A stretch of 64,000 nt of DNA, from NCBI RefSeq assembly GCF_022012475.1, contig NZ_JAKLWS010000010.1, positions 62,001 to 126,000 on the forward strand. The letters are read 5' to 3'. The position numbers and the translations under genes were made by a program. The stretch is from Rhodohalobacter sulfatireducens. GTDB taxonomy: Bacteria > Bacteroidota > Rhodothermia > Balneolales > Balneolaceae. Below the pieces are notes generated by a model. That model saw nothing but the letters and a program-made list of their open reading frames with translations. It made no database searches and was not told where the DNA came from. How positions within the stretch are numbered: the first letter of the stretch is position 1; every line of letters begins with the position of its first letter. Of this stretch, positions 28,831 through 36,605 are shown piece after piece.

Positions 28831-29388
28831 ATGAGTTCAATAAAATCATTTTTTAAATCAGACATCGCTCGGTTCCTTGTAAAAGTAGTTTGCATATACT
28901 TTGTTTGGTATATGGTTTATGAACTGTGGATACTCCCAAACGGGTATATTGACGAACCACTCTCCAAAAATATTGCCTCCATCAGTGCAGGAGTTCTAAC
29001 CTTTATGGGTGAAGATGTTTTTTACTACGGCAGGGTTGTTGGAATTGTGGGAACGGCCGGGGGTGAAATTGTAGACGGTTGCAATGGAATTGCGGCAATT
29101 GGCCTGTTTCTCGGATTTATTTTTGCCTATCCCGGGGCCTGGATGCCTAGAATTTTCTTCTCTATTTTTGGGATTGCAGTAATCTACCTGGTAAATGTGG
29201 CGCGAATTGTTATCCTCTCCTACACACAGTATTACTGGCCCCAGGTGTTTGATTTCACTCATGATTACTCCACCACGGCCATCTTCTATTTTGTGATTTT
29301 TATCCTCTGGATGATCTGGGCGAATTACGGAGAGCCGATGGATTTAGACACCTCCGGCAAATCTCTTGAGTCTGCTGTTGTTACTTGA
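28831..29388 (+). CDS. exosortase/archaeosortase family protein
   Basis: Start set at ATG 28831; a GTG two codons upstream is an alternative. A 185-aa multi-pass membrane protein. Conserved catalytic residues of the Xrt family are seen: Cys84 in EIVDGCNGIAA, Arg125 in VNVARIVIL, and His144 in FDFTHDY. Exosortases cut and transfer PEP-CTERM-like C-terminal sorting signals. It resembles the Bacteroidota-type enzymes (XrtF-like). No PEP-CTERM-like protein or EPS cluster is in the window, so the substrates are elsewhere. Confidence 0.87.
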   Translation: MSSIKSFFKSDIARFLVKVVCIYFVWYMVYELWILPNGYIDEPLSKNIASISAGVLTFMGEDVFYYGRVVGIVGTAGGEIVDGCNGIAAIGLFLGFIFAYPGAWMPRIFFSIFGIAVIYLVNVARIVILSYTQYYWPQVFDFTHDYSTTAIFYFVIFILWMIWANYGEPMDLDTSGKSLESAVVT

Positions 29389-29390
29389 TA

Positions 29391-29425
29391 CTGTTCATTC
29401 TGAATGCAGTAAATGCAATGAACAG
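29391..29425. repeat. palindrome after exosortase gene
   Basis: CTGTTCATT (29391-29399) and AATGAACAG (29417-29425) form a perfect 9-bp stem with a 17-base loop. It lacks a clear T-tail, so it is a weak terminator at best or a REP-type unit. Confidence 0.65.
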
Positions 29426-29543
29426 AATGTGGAAATCGCATTTCGATAATGTAGCTTCACAGATTATTAGGAGATTACGCCATTGGCATCCCTTCAAGGC
29501 TTCGTTCCGCTCGCAAAGACACTTAGCCTGCATTTCTCACCAA

Positions 29544-29670
29544 GAAATTTTGTTGTGAGCAAGGCGAAGTTCAAATTGCGCAGTGAGGCGTACATGCTGT
29601 ACGTTGATCAAGCTATTTGAACTTCTGCCAAAGGCATGCCCTGGGCAAACGCAGCTCACGGGAAAATTTC
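29544..29670. repeat. 127-bp nested inverted repeat
   Basis: Outer arms GAAATTTTGTTGTGAGC (29544-29560) and GCTCACGGGAAAATTTC (29654-29670) pair at 14 of 17 positions with a 3-nt internal mismatch. Inner arms GAAGTTCAAAT (29566-29576) and ATTTGAACTTC (29615-29625) are perfect over 11 bp. The centre contains GTAC...GTAC. The long matching arms without coding capacity suggest a folded RNA or a MITE-like unit. Confidence 0.78.
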
Positions 29671-29780
29671 GCCGAATTACACATTGCACTTTTAAAAATG
29701 AAATATAGATTATTCCAACTCTATGGTACTTAAATGGTTATAAATTTATAACATATATGTTTGTGAGAAATGCAGGTTAA

Positions 29781-31061
29781 CTATGAAGAAGGCTTCAACT
29801 CAAGCCCATCCAAAACTTCGTCCGGTGCGTCTTTCTCTTTCGGGGCTATTTTTATGAGCCAAAATGATCCTGATAGAATCAAAAGAATAGCGAAAGCAAG
29901 CATACATTCTCTAATCGATAATAATTCGTATTCAAGGATCAGTGAAGCGATAGTTACCGATACGGATTGAGCCAATGTAAACAACAACCATTCGGTACTA
30001 AATACCCGCCCACGAAAAAGATCCGGCGAGCGGCGTTGAAGGAGAACCGTACTCATCACCCAGTTTGAACCGGATGCCATATGTGCAAGCAAAACAAAGA
30101 TGCTCATAAATACAATGGAACTCAGCCAACTGGCTATGCAATACATTAAACCGCAAAATATCATAAAGAGGCCCATAGCCCGGATCCAGCCCGATTCTCT
30201 TCGAAATAGCCGGCGTCCCAAAACGGGCCCAATACCCGTCCCAATTCCGCGAGCGGCGTAGAGAATTCCAAGCCCCACGCTTCCCATTAAGAGAACATCC
30301 TCAGCTACAATAATCAACATGTAGACCAAAGCCCCGATACACATTGTGAATGTTCCTTTTGCCAGTGCCGGGCGCAGAACCGAACGGTTATCTCTTAAAA
30401 AGCGAAATCCTTCAAATATGCCGGTTAACGGATTCCGGTTCTTTCTTTTCTCCTCATCACTCATTTCTACCTGAGGAATCACGGCTCGATAGATAAAAAC
30501 GGCAGAAACCAGGTAACTGATCGTGTTAATAATAAATACAAGGTCAGTTCCAAGATAAGCTGTAGCAAAACCACCAAATGCCATTCCGGTTGTAAAGATT
30601 ATACTCCAGGATGCTGCCGATAAGATATTGGCATTCACCAGTTCTTTATCAGAAGTAACATTTGGGATGGATGATGTTTTTGCCGGCTCAAAAATTGCCG
30701 AAAATACCATCTGAACAGCCGTGATTACGTAAGCCAACCACAAGAGTTCTTCAGATTTAATCAGAATCAGTCCCAGCACAAGCACCCCCCTGGCAAAATC
30801 ACAGATGATCATCAGGCGACGGCGGTTGAATCGATCGGTAATAAAGCCGGCAAGTGGTGACGAAGCTGCAAGACTGAGCATCTTCACCACAATTATCAAG
30901 CCCAAAAGCAGCTCTGAACCACTATATTGCTGAATCAATGCGTAAACGGCGAGAATACCAAACCAGTCTCCAAAATTGGAAATGATTTGAGCCAGCCATA
31001 ATCGCCGATAATTTTCGTTTTGACCAACTAGGTCAATGTAGGGTTGTAACTTCTCTTTCAC
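29781..31061 (-). CDS. MFS transporter (DHA3-like)
   Basis: A 426-aa carrier with about 12 membrane segments. NYRRLWLAQIISNFGDWFG is a typical first-helix signature of the DHA3 (macrolide/enterobactin exporter-like) group, and GFITDRFNRRRLMIICDFAR is the loop 2-3 motif. GRVFSTEWLLFTLAQSVS lies in the C-terminal half. It should export or import a small molecule by proton antiport; the substrate is unknown. It may share a transcript with dut, DUF3108 and the ArsC-like gene on the minus strand. Confidence 0.87.
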   Translation of the reverse strand: MKEKLQPYIDLVGQNENYRRLWLAQIISNFGDWFGILAVYALIQQYSGSELLLGLIIVVKMLSLAASSPLAGFITDRFNRRRLMIICDFARGVLVLGLILIKSEELLWLAYVITAVQMVFSAIFEPAKTSSIPNVTSDKELVNANILSAASWSIIFTTGMAFGGFATAYLGTDLVFIINTISYLVSAVFIYRAVIPQVEMSDEEKRKNRNPLTGIFEGFRFLRDNRSVLRPALAKGTFTMCIGALVYMLIIVAEDVLLMGSVGLGILYAARGIGTGIGPVLGRRLFRRESGWIRAMGLFMIFCGLMYCIASWLSSIVFMSIFVLLAHMASGSNWVMSTVLLQRRSPDLFRGRVFSTEWLLFTLAQSVSVTIASLILEYELLSIRECMLAFAILLILSGSFWLIKIAPKEKDAPDEVLDGLELKPSS

Positions 31062-31127
31062 AGGTTAGCGATTATAAAACAGTTCTTGGGAATTTCACGT
31101 AATAACACCGGGTAAAAAACTGTTTTG

Positions 31128-31571
31128 TTAACGAACGCCGGTGCTGCCAAATCCTCCATCTCCTCTTTTTGTTTTTGGAAGTTCATACACCTGTTGGATC
31201 TCAATCTGTAGGATCGGCGACACGACCATCTGAGCAATCCGATCTCCATGATTGATTGTAAACGCCTCCTCCCCATGGTTAATAGCCAAAACTTTAATCT
31301 CTCCCCTGTAATCCGAATCGATTGTACCGGGAGTATTCAACATTGTAATTCCATTTCGATATGCCAAACCGCTTCGAGGGCGAATCTGTGCTTCATATCC
31401 CTCAGGAAGTGCCATTCTGAGTCCTGTAGGTATAAGCGCCCGTTTACCAGGTTCAAGAGTTATTGCCTCCGATACCGCAGCTCTGAGGTCACAGCCTGCT
31501 GAATCTTTTGTTTTATATTCAGGCAGCGGTAATCCTTGTGCGTGATCAAGTTGTTGAAAGTAAACCTTAAT
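31128..31571 (-). CDS. dut: dUTP diphosphatase, with apparent ATT start codon
   Basis: A 147-aa trimeric dUTPase hydrolysing dUTP to dUMP. All five motifs are visible: [36 protein letters not shown] and [10 protein letters not shown]. Motif 1 lies before the first internal ATG (31415), so the true start must be upstream. The frame is closed by TAA at about 31604 and contains no ATG, GTG or TTG before motif 1. The homologous start ([17 protein letters not shown]) falls on ATT at 31571-31569, five bases after a perfect GGAGG. This ATT overlaps the TAA stop of the upstream gene. Either a rare ATT initiation codon or a mutated ATG. Confidence 0.88.
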   Translation of the reverse strand: MKVYFQQLDHAQGLPLPEYKTKDSAGCDLRAAVSEAITLEPGKRALIPTGLRMALPEGYEAQIRPRSGLAYRNGITMLNTPGTIDSDYRGEIKVLAINHGEEAFTINHGDRIAQMVVSPILQIEIQQVYELPKTKRGDGGFGSTGVR

Positions 31572-32385
31572 AATTACCTCCTTCTCTACTGTATGAAATT
31601 AGTCTGACTTTAACATTTCCGAAAATGACTTTCACGTGTGCTTCCACAGGAACTCGAAGATCGCCGGTAGAAAACCATGATTTAAAATTACCTCGAAAAC
31701 CGAAAGGGCCATTAATATCAGCGTTTCCTTCACTCAGGTAAGTTTCAATTGGTTCATTAAACGCCTCATATTCTCTCATATAAGTCTTTTTACTGCTGCT
31801 TGATGTTACATATCCAAGTTCATTTTCGATATATACGGGAAGTTTGTACGGAGTTTCTTCTCCGGCAAACATTCTTGAATAATAAAAAATGATATCACCA
31901 CCGCTTGCAGGTTCTTCCAAATCGAGTGTTTCTTCCAATTCCCCGCGCTCATAAAAATGGACTTTACTGCTATCGCGGTCAAAAATAATTCTTGTGCGGT
32001 TCGGCTCATTATCATGGAGGTCATCCCTCCAAAAAACAAAGCTATAAGGCCATTTCTCATTGAATTGGAATAAGTTTTCGTAATGCACCAGGTTTTTTCC
32101 AATCAAAATATTACTGCTGTTGGCCTCCATCACCGTTTGCAGGTGATATGCCTTCTGCCCATTGAACGTTGAATCAGGCAAAAGTTGAACATCAATCCAT
32201 CCGAGAGTAAACCATCCGTAAGTTACTTCATATCTAAATACCTCTCTCGCATCAATCATCATCTCCATCGTGGGTGGTTCCTCCCTGTTGAATGTAAATT
32301 CAGATTGTGCGGAAAGCACAGGAACATAAACTACTAAGAATAAGCCAATACTAATCCACAAACGTTTCAAAAGCATCCTCATCAT
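31567..32385 (-). CDS. DUF3108 exported protein
   Basis: A 272-aa protein with an N-terminal signal segment ([16 protein letters not shown]...SAQ). The body matches DUF3108: [48 protein letters not shown], and a C-terminal [19 protein letters not shown] strand pair. The family is periplasmic and of unknown function. Its start overlaps the ArsC-like gene by 35 bp and its stop overlaps the dut start, so the three are translationally coupled. Two further Met codons near the start leave the exact N-terminus open. Confidence 0.87.
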   Translation of the reverse strand: MMRMLLKRLWISIGLFLVVYVPVLSAQSEFTFNREEPPTMEMMIDAREVFRYEVTYGWFTLGWIDVQLLPDSTFNGQKAYHLQTVMEANSSNILIGKNLVHYENLFQFNEKWPYSFVFWRDDLHDNEPNRTRIIFDRDSSKVHFYERGELEETLDLEEPASGGDIIFYYSRMFAGEETPYKLPVYIENELGYVTSSSSKKTYMREYEAFNEPIETYLSEGNADINGPFGFRGNFKSWFSTGDLRVPVEAHVKVIFGNVKVRLISYSREGGNY

Positions 32386-32692
32386 ATCCTACTAATATTC
32401 CCTCTCCATTAATCAGTACAGGCCTTTTTATCATTGATTGATTCTCGAGTAATTGTTCGAAAAGTTCATCTTCGCTTAAATCTTTATCTTTCAAACCAAG
32501 TTTTCGCCAGGTCATTCCACGTTTGTTGACAAGCGTATCCAACCCTACCCTGTATACGAACTCTTCCAGTTCTTCACGGGAAAGGGGTTCCTTTTTAAGG
32601 TCAAAAAAATCAAATTCAATCTCGTTCTGTGATAACCACTTTTTTGTTTTTCGGATTTTATCACAGTTATTGATTCCGTAAACTTCAATCAT
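32351..32692 (-). CDS. ArsC/Spx-like thioredoxin-fold protein
   Basis: A 113-aa protein: VYGINNCDKIRKTKKWLSQN holds the single N-terminal Cys10 used by ArsC/YffB-type reductases (not a CxxC as in most Spx). DFFDLKKEPLSREELEEF and the SMIKRPVLING motif (the conserved RPV) complete the fold. It may be a glutathione/thioredoxin-dependent reductase or a YffB-like protein; arsenate activity is not supported by neighbours. Confidence 0.87.
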   Translation of the reverse strand: MIEVYGINNCDKIRKTKKWLSQNEIEFDFFDLKKEPLSREELEEFVYRVGLDTLVNKRGMTWRKLGLKDKDLSEDELFEQLLENQSMIKRPVLINGEGILVGYDEDAFETFVD

Positions 32693-32822
32693 AGAATTCT
32701 GCTTTTTAATTAAACTTCAAAATACAACTTTTCGAGCGCTTTTTTGAACCCGAATTTATTTTCACATATCTGTCTAACCGCTTAAAACTGCCTGACGGTT
32801 AGCTCTATTTACTTTCACTTGA

Positions 32823-33347
32823 ATGGATCAAACATTGAAAAGTTTCAACTTCATTCCGGCACTGCTGATTGCACTTTTTTTATTTTTGAGTGTCTCTTGC
32901 AACCAAAATGATGAACAAAGGAAATTTGAGAGAGAAGCAATCAGTCTTCCACAAAATATTACCGAAACGAATGAAAATGGTAAAATAGTTGAAGGCCGGG
33001 AAGATCCGGACGACTGGAGAATTGGCCCCTTTTTCCAGGGGGTTGTGTATGTGGAGCCGTTGCCATTTCCAAATCCACTGCTTACAAATCAACGTCTCAA
33101 CCTAAATATTTTTGTAACCGGTGTAGATGGAGTGTCTGGTTTGAGAGTTTTGGTTTTATATGCTGAAAGCAGTGCCAGGCCATTATATGAATCCAACACA
33201 TCTCCCCTTCCTACGGGAGTAACCTCTATCTCATTAGCGGCAGGAGATATCGCCCGCTTTGATGAAAATCCGCAGGGACTCTACCGAATTATTGTTCAAG
33301 ACCGCCAGGGTGTGATTATTACATATGGAGATGTGAGGATTGAGTAG
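32823..33347 (+). CDS. lipoprotein of unknown function
   Basis: A 174-aa protein with a signal segment ending in LSVSC (lipobox, Cys26). The mature part has one Ig-like or beta-sandwich stretch (NPLLTNQRLNLNIFVTGVDG, GLRVLVLYAES, GLYRIIVQDRQGVIITYGDV). No family recognised. It is isolated, convergent with nothing, and followed by the 158-bp repeat array. Confidence 0.7.
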   Translation: MDQTLKSFNFIPALLIALFLFLSVSCNQNDEQRKFEREAISLPQNITETNENGKIVEGREDPDDWRIGPFFQGVVYVEPLPFPNPLLTNQRLNLNIFVTGVDGVSGLRVLVLYAESSARPLYESNTSPLPTGVTSISLAAGDIARFDENPQGLYRIIVQDRQGVIITYGDVRIE

Positions 33348-34054
33348 TAAGCCTCAATTAGCCAATACGAGCTGAGCGGTTATTGTATTGTTAGCCTGCC
33401 GAATCAAACAACTCTCTAGCCGGTTCAAATTTTCGCCCGAAGAGACACTTTAGATCAATAGCAGCACAAGTTACAAACTTGCGCTAGTTGAGAGCCGATC
33501 CAAAACCATTTAGTCATCGGGTGAGTATTCCTGCACTTAATTTAAATTCTAACTCAAAAAACTCATCCGATGACTGTTCCATCGTACTGGTTCAAGTTTG
33601 CAACTTGGACCACCATCATCTGCACAAGTTACATACTTGCGCTAGTTGAGAGCCGATTCAAAACCATTTAGTCATCGGATAAGTATTCCTGCACTTTGAC
33701 TAAATTCTAACTCAAAAAACTCGTCCGATGACTGTTCCATCGTACTGGTTCAAGTTTGCAACTTGGACCACCATCATCTGCACAAGTTTCAAACTTTCGT
33801 TAGTTGAGAGCCGATTCATAACCGTTTAGTCATCGGATGAGTTATCCTTCACTCTATTTAAACTGTAACTCAAAAAACACTCACTGGTTCAAGTTTGTAA
33901 CTTGGACCCTACGATGCACAAGTTCCAAACTTGCGCTAGTTGTTTGAGTTTAAATTCTAACTCAAAAAACTCATCCGATGACTGTTCCAAAAAATCAGAT
34001 AAATATTTCTTTTATTTTGATTGTCATTCGTTCTCAGAGCATCTATTTTTAAGT
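33348..34054. other. 700-bp stretch dominated by a tandem palindromic repeat
   Basis: No gene is supported. The 158-bp array occupies 33464-33989; 33348-33463 shows no recognised element. An open frame from 33902 continues into the next gene but its first ~50 codons are translated repeat, so the start of that gene is put at 34055. Confidence 0.75.
33464..33989. repeat. tandem array of a 158-bp palindrome-rich unit (2 full, 1 deleted, 1 partial)
   Basis: Units start with GCACAAGTT: 33464-33621 (158 bp), 33622-33779 (158 bp), 33780-33915 (136 bp, missing a block around CATCCGATGACTGTTCC) and 33916-33989 (partial). Each full unit contains a first palindrome of CAAGTTACAAACTTG type, a stem formed by AGTCATCGGATNAGT and ACTCATCCGATGACT about 35 bp apart (e.g. 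33512-33526 with 33561-33575), and a third palindrome CAAGTTTGCAACTTG. Units 1 and 2 are about 95% alike. It ends ~65 bp before the winged-helix gene. Confidence 0.9.
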
Positions 34055-34327
34055 ATGGCTAAAATGAAATTAACCAGTTCAGAAAAATCTATCCTTAGAG
34101 AGTTGATCTTTCCGGAACCATTCGAGCATATACAAGAAGAAACGGGTTTAGGCTTTGGAACCATCAGAGATGATCTGATTAAACTGATCAATCATGGATT
34201 TATTGAAGTCTATGAAAAATACTCCTCTTCCAGTGTATCTCCTTTTTATGATTCCGATAATATCGATCAATTCTCATTTAAGGCAACTAAACGCGGACTA
34301 AAAAATATTCAAAATCATGCAATTTGA
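34055..34327 (+). CDS. small winged-helix-like protein
   Basis: A 90-aa protein, start at ATG 34055 (MAKMKLTSSEKSILREL). EHIQEETGLGFGTIRDDLIKLI reads as a helix-turn-helix (residues ~22-45), followed by a short wing-like NHGFIEV and KATKRGLKNI. Its 3' end overlaps the next gene by 11 bp. It may bind DNA or simply be a coupled partner of the biotin protein. Family not recognised. Confidence 0.7.
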   Translation: MAKMKLTSSEKSILRELIFPEPFEHIQEETGLGFGTIRDDLIKLINHGFIEVYEKYSSSSVSPFYDSDNIDQFSFKATKRGLKNIQNHAI

Positions 34328-34826
34328 GAGCGAAATTAACGGAGAGGTATTTGAAGTTGAACTTAATGATCAACTGACCGATGCTGTTGTTGAAGATACA
34401 AATGTACCCATCGAAATAATTGTTCAGAAATCCGGACGATTACTATTTCGAACGGGAACTAAACTGTATAAAATCGATAACATTGAAGTGAACGAACGGA
34501 ATGTATCGTTCTCCATCAACGGCACCTATTTTGAAACGACGGTGAAAGATGAGCAAGAGCTCTTGTTAGAGAAGCTTGGCTTCCATGCAGGAGCAGCTGC
34601 ATCTGCAGGGAGCTTGAACGCTCCAATGCCGGGCAAAATATTAGAACTACTCATCAAAGACGGTGATGATGTAGAAGAGGGCCAACCGGTACTTATACTC
34701 GAAGCGATGAAGATGGAGAACGAATTGAAATCTCCATCCAACGGTGTAGTATCAAAATTGCACATACAACAGGGAGATAACGTAGAAAAAAATCAACTAC
34801 TTATAGACATAGAACCCAGTGGATAA
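34317..34826 (+). CDS. biotin/lipoyl-attachment carrier protein
   Basis: A 169-aa protein. The C-terminal ~75 residues form a biotinyl domain: APMPGKILELLIKDGDDV, then ILEAMKMENELKSP with the EAMKM biotin site, and QQGDNVEKNQLLIDI. The N-terminal half resembles the acyl-carrier part found in propionyl/methylmalonyl-CoA carboxylase carrier subunits. No biotin carboxylase or carboxyltransferase gene is adjacent. It overlaps both the upstream winged-helix gene (11 bp) and murA (8 bp), so the three are coupled. Confidence 0.9.
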   Translation: MQFESEINGEVFEVELNDQLTDAVVEDTNVPIEIIVQKSGRLLFRTGTKLYKIDNIEVNERNVSFSINGTYFETTVKDEQELLLEKLGFHAGAAASAGSLNAPMPGKILELLIKDGDDVEEGQPVLILEAMKMENELKSPSNGVVSKLHIQQGDNVEKNQLLIDIEPSG

Positions 34827-36087
34827 ATTTATTATTGAAGGACCCACACCTCTCAAAGGAAGTATACCCATAAGTGGATCAAAGAATGCGGCCTTACCCC
34901 TGATGGCCGCTTCTTTATTAGGCAATTCTCCATCATCAATAGATCTTGTTCCCCGCCTGGAAGATATCTACACATTTAACAATGTGATTAGAGTTACGGG
35001 TACGCAGGTAATTTTCGATGAGCAGGAGAATAAGCTGCATATAAACCCGGAAAACCTGGCTCATTTCGAAGCACCGTACGAATTAGTTCGAAAAATGCGG
35101 GCTTCTTTTTATATGCTGGGTGCCCTGATCGGACGAGCAGGGGAAGCTAAAGTTTCCCTGCCCGGCGGTTGTGCCTGGGGACCTCGACCGGTTGACCTGC
35201 ACCTGAAGGGTTTTGAAGCAATGGGAATAAATATAGAACTGCACCAGGGGTATGTTCATGCATCTATTGAAAATAACTCAGTCGAGGGCGGCGAATTTAC
35301 TCTTGAACCCAGCAGCGTAGGCGCTACCATCAACTTGATACTTGGCGCGGTTCTGAGAGCTAAAAAATTCACAATTAAAAATGCTGCTAAAGAACCTGAT
35401 GTTGTTCTGCTTTGCAAAATGCTCAAAAAAATGGGCGCCGATATTGAAGGGATTGGTACAAGTACCCTCATTATACAAAAGGTGGATAAACTGGAAGGGA
35501 TTGAATTTTCAAATGACCCGGACAGAATCGAAACCGGTACCTATATGATTGCCGCTGCCATGCATCCAAACTCAGATATCACTCTCACCGGTTGCAAACC
35601 TGAAGATTTGGGCAGATTCCCTCATCACTTCAAAAAACTCGGTGTTCATTTCGATATATCTGGATCAGATATCCGTGTGCAAACCAATGGCGGGATCAAC
35701 CCGATATCTATCAAAACAAAAATCTACCCCGGCTTTCCAACAGACCTTCAAGCGCAATGGGCAACACTCATGACCCAAGCCCAAGGCACAAGTACTGTAA
35801 CCGACACTATCTATTTCGACCGCTTTAGCTATGTTCCTGAATTGAAACGGCTTGGGGCCGACCTTTCAGTCGACAAAAATAAAGTTACCATCAACGGACC
35901 TACGAAGTTAACAGGCACATCTGTTATGAGTACAGATTTGCGAGCCAGTGTAAGCCTGGTTCTGGCTGCCATGGTTGCAGAAGGTGAATCGGAAATATTG
36001 AGAGTCTACCACCTGGACAGAGGATATGAACAGCTTGAAAACAAATTGAATAATGTAGGGGCATCGATCAAGAGAACCGAACAATAA
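34819..36087 (+). CDS. murA: UDP-N-acetylglucosamine 1-carboxyvinyltransferase
   Basis: A 422-aa MurA starting at GTG 34819, which overlaps the stop of the biotin-carrier gene. N-terminal IPISGSKNAALPLMAASLL, the catalytic cysteine in PGGCAWGPRPVDLHL, FPTDLQAQWATLM and DLRASVSLVLAAMVAEG are signatures. It catalyses the first committed step of peptidoglycan synthesis, adding enolpyruvate from PEP to UDP-GlcNAc. The cysteine form implies sensitivity to fosfomycin. The coupling with a biotin carrier is noteworthy. Confidence 0.96.
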   Translation: MDKFIIEGPTPLKGSIPISGSKNAALPLMAASLLGNSPSSIDLVPRLEDIYTFNNVIRVTGTQVIFDEQENKLHINPENLAHFEAPYELVRKMRASFYMLGALIGRAGEAKVSLPGGCAWGPRPVDLHLKGFEAMGINIELHQGYVHASIENNSVEGGEFTLEPSSVGATINLILGAVLRAKKFTIKNAAKEPDVVLLCKMLKKMGADIEGIGTSTLIIQKVDKLEGIEFSNDPDRIETGTYMIAAAMHPNSDITLTGCKPEDLGRFPHHFKKLGVHFDISGSDIRVQTNGGINPISIKTKIYPGFPTDLQAQWATLMTQAQGTSTVTDTIYFDRFSYVPELKRLGADLSVDKNKVTINGPTKLTGTSVMSTDLRASVSLVLAAMVAEGESEILRVYHLDRGYEQLENKLNNVGASIKRTEQ

Positions 36088-36605
36088 GGTGCATTAAATT
36101 AAGATGTTCGTTTGATTAAAGTTACACTCCAATTACGGTGCAGATCTGCAATTAGCGGATAAAATCTCAACTCACGTAGAGAACTGATCTTCTATTTTTC
36201 AATCTCTTCCATGATTTGATTACGGCTTGCCATTTTTAATTCATTCAATATTTAATAATTCCGTAACTTTACACTATATTAGAATAGCTGTGAATACTGT
36301 GTGGATACAAGCATTTATGATTACTAAGCGAAGCATTATCAAACACTTATACCTTTTTTTAAACCCTTTCTTTTGTACTCTGAGGGCGATCTTTCGCTCA
36401 ACAGAAACTGCTGATATTTCCAATAATCAAGGCGTTCACACTGCCAATTCATTAGATAACAAGAATTATAACACTGTAGCAGCTCGCACTGCTGTAATGA
36501 ATGATTATTACTATATGATATTTTATTTCTCTCACAGGATGGAAGCGCTCCTATTAGTTGTGACAGAGAAGCTTGGCGAGTTGCTGATGAAATTCCATTT
36601 CTTAC
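36088..36605. other. 520-bp intergenic region before the RNase G/E gene
   Basis: No gene is supported: an open frame at 36227-36700 runs into the ribonuclease gene and is compositionally random. No strong hairpin or known RNA motif is visible. The 3' part is AT-rich and presumably holds the promoter and 5' UTR for the ribonuclease-hslVU group. RNase E/G genes often have long, autoregulatory leaders, so a structured leader here is possible. Confidence 0.4.

Larger units (their letters stand above)
29389..29780. other. 390-bp intergenic repeat region
   Basis: No gene. It holds a 9-bp palindrome right after the exosortase stop (29391-29425), a fragment resembling the widespread CGTCATTGCGAGG-type repeat (reverse form around 29470-29519, containing TTCGTTCCGCTCGCAAAGAC), and the nested 127-bp inverted repeat at 29544-29670. 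The last ~100 bp are AT-rich and show nothing. Confidence 0.65.

Noticed and set aside
33464-33989. CRISPR-like array
   Set aside because: The units are 158 bp and repeat as whole blocks; there is no pattern of a short constant repeat with variable spacers, and no cas gene is nearby.
33902-34054. N-terminal extension of the winged-helix gene
   Set aside because: The extra ~51 codons translate the repeat array; the ATG at 34055 gives a well-formed protein.
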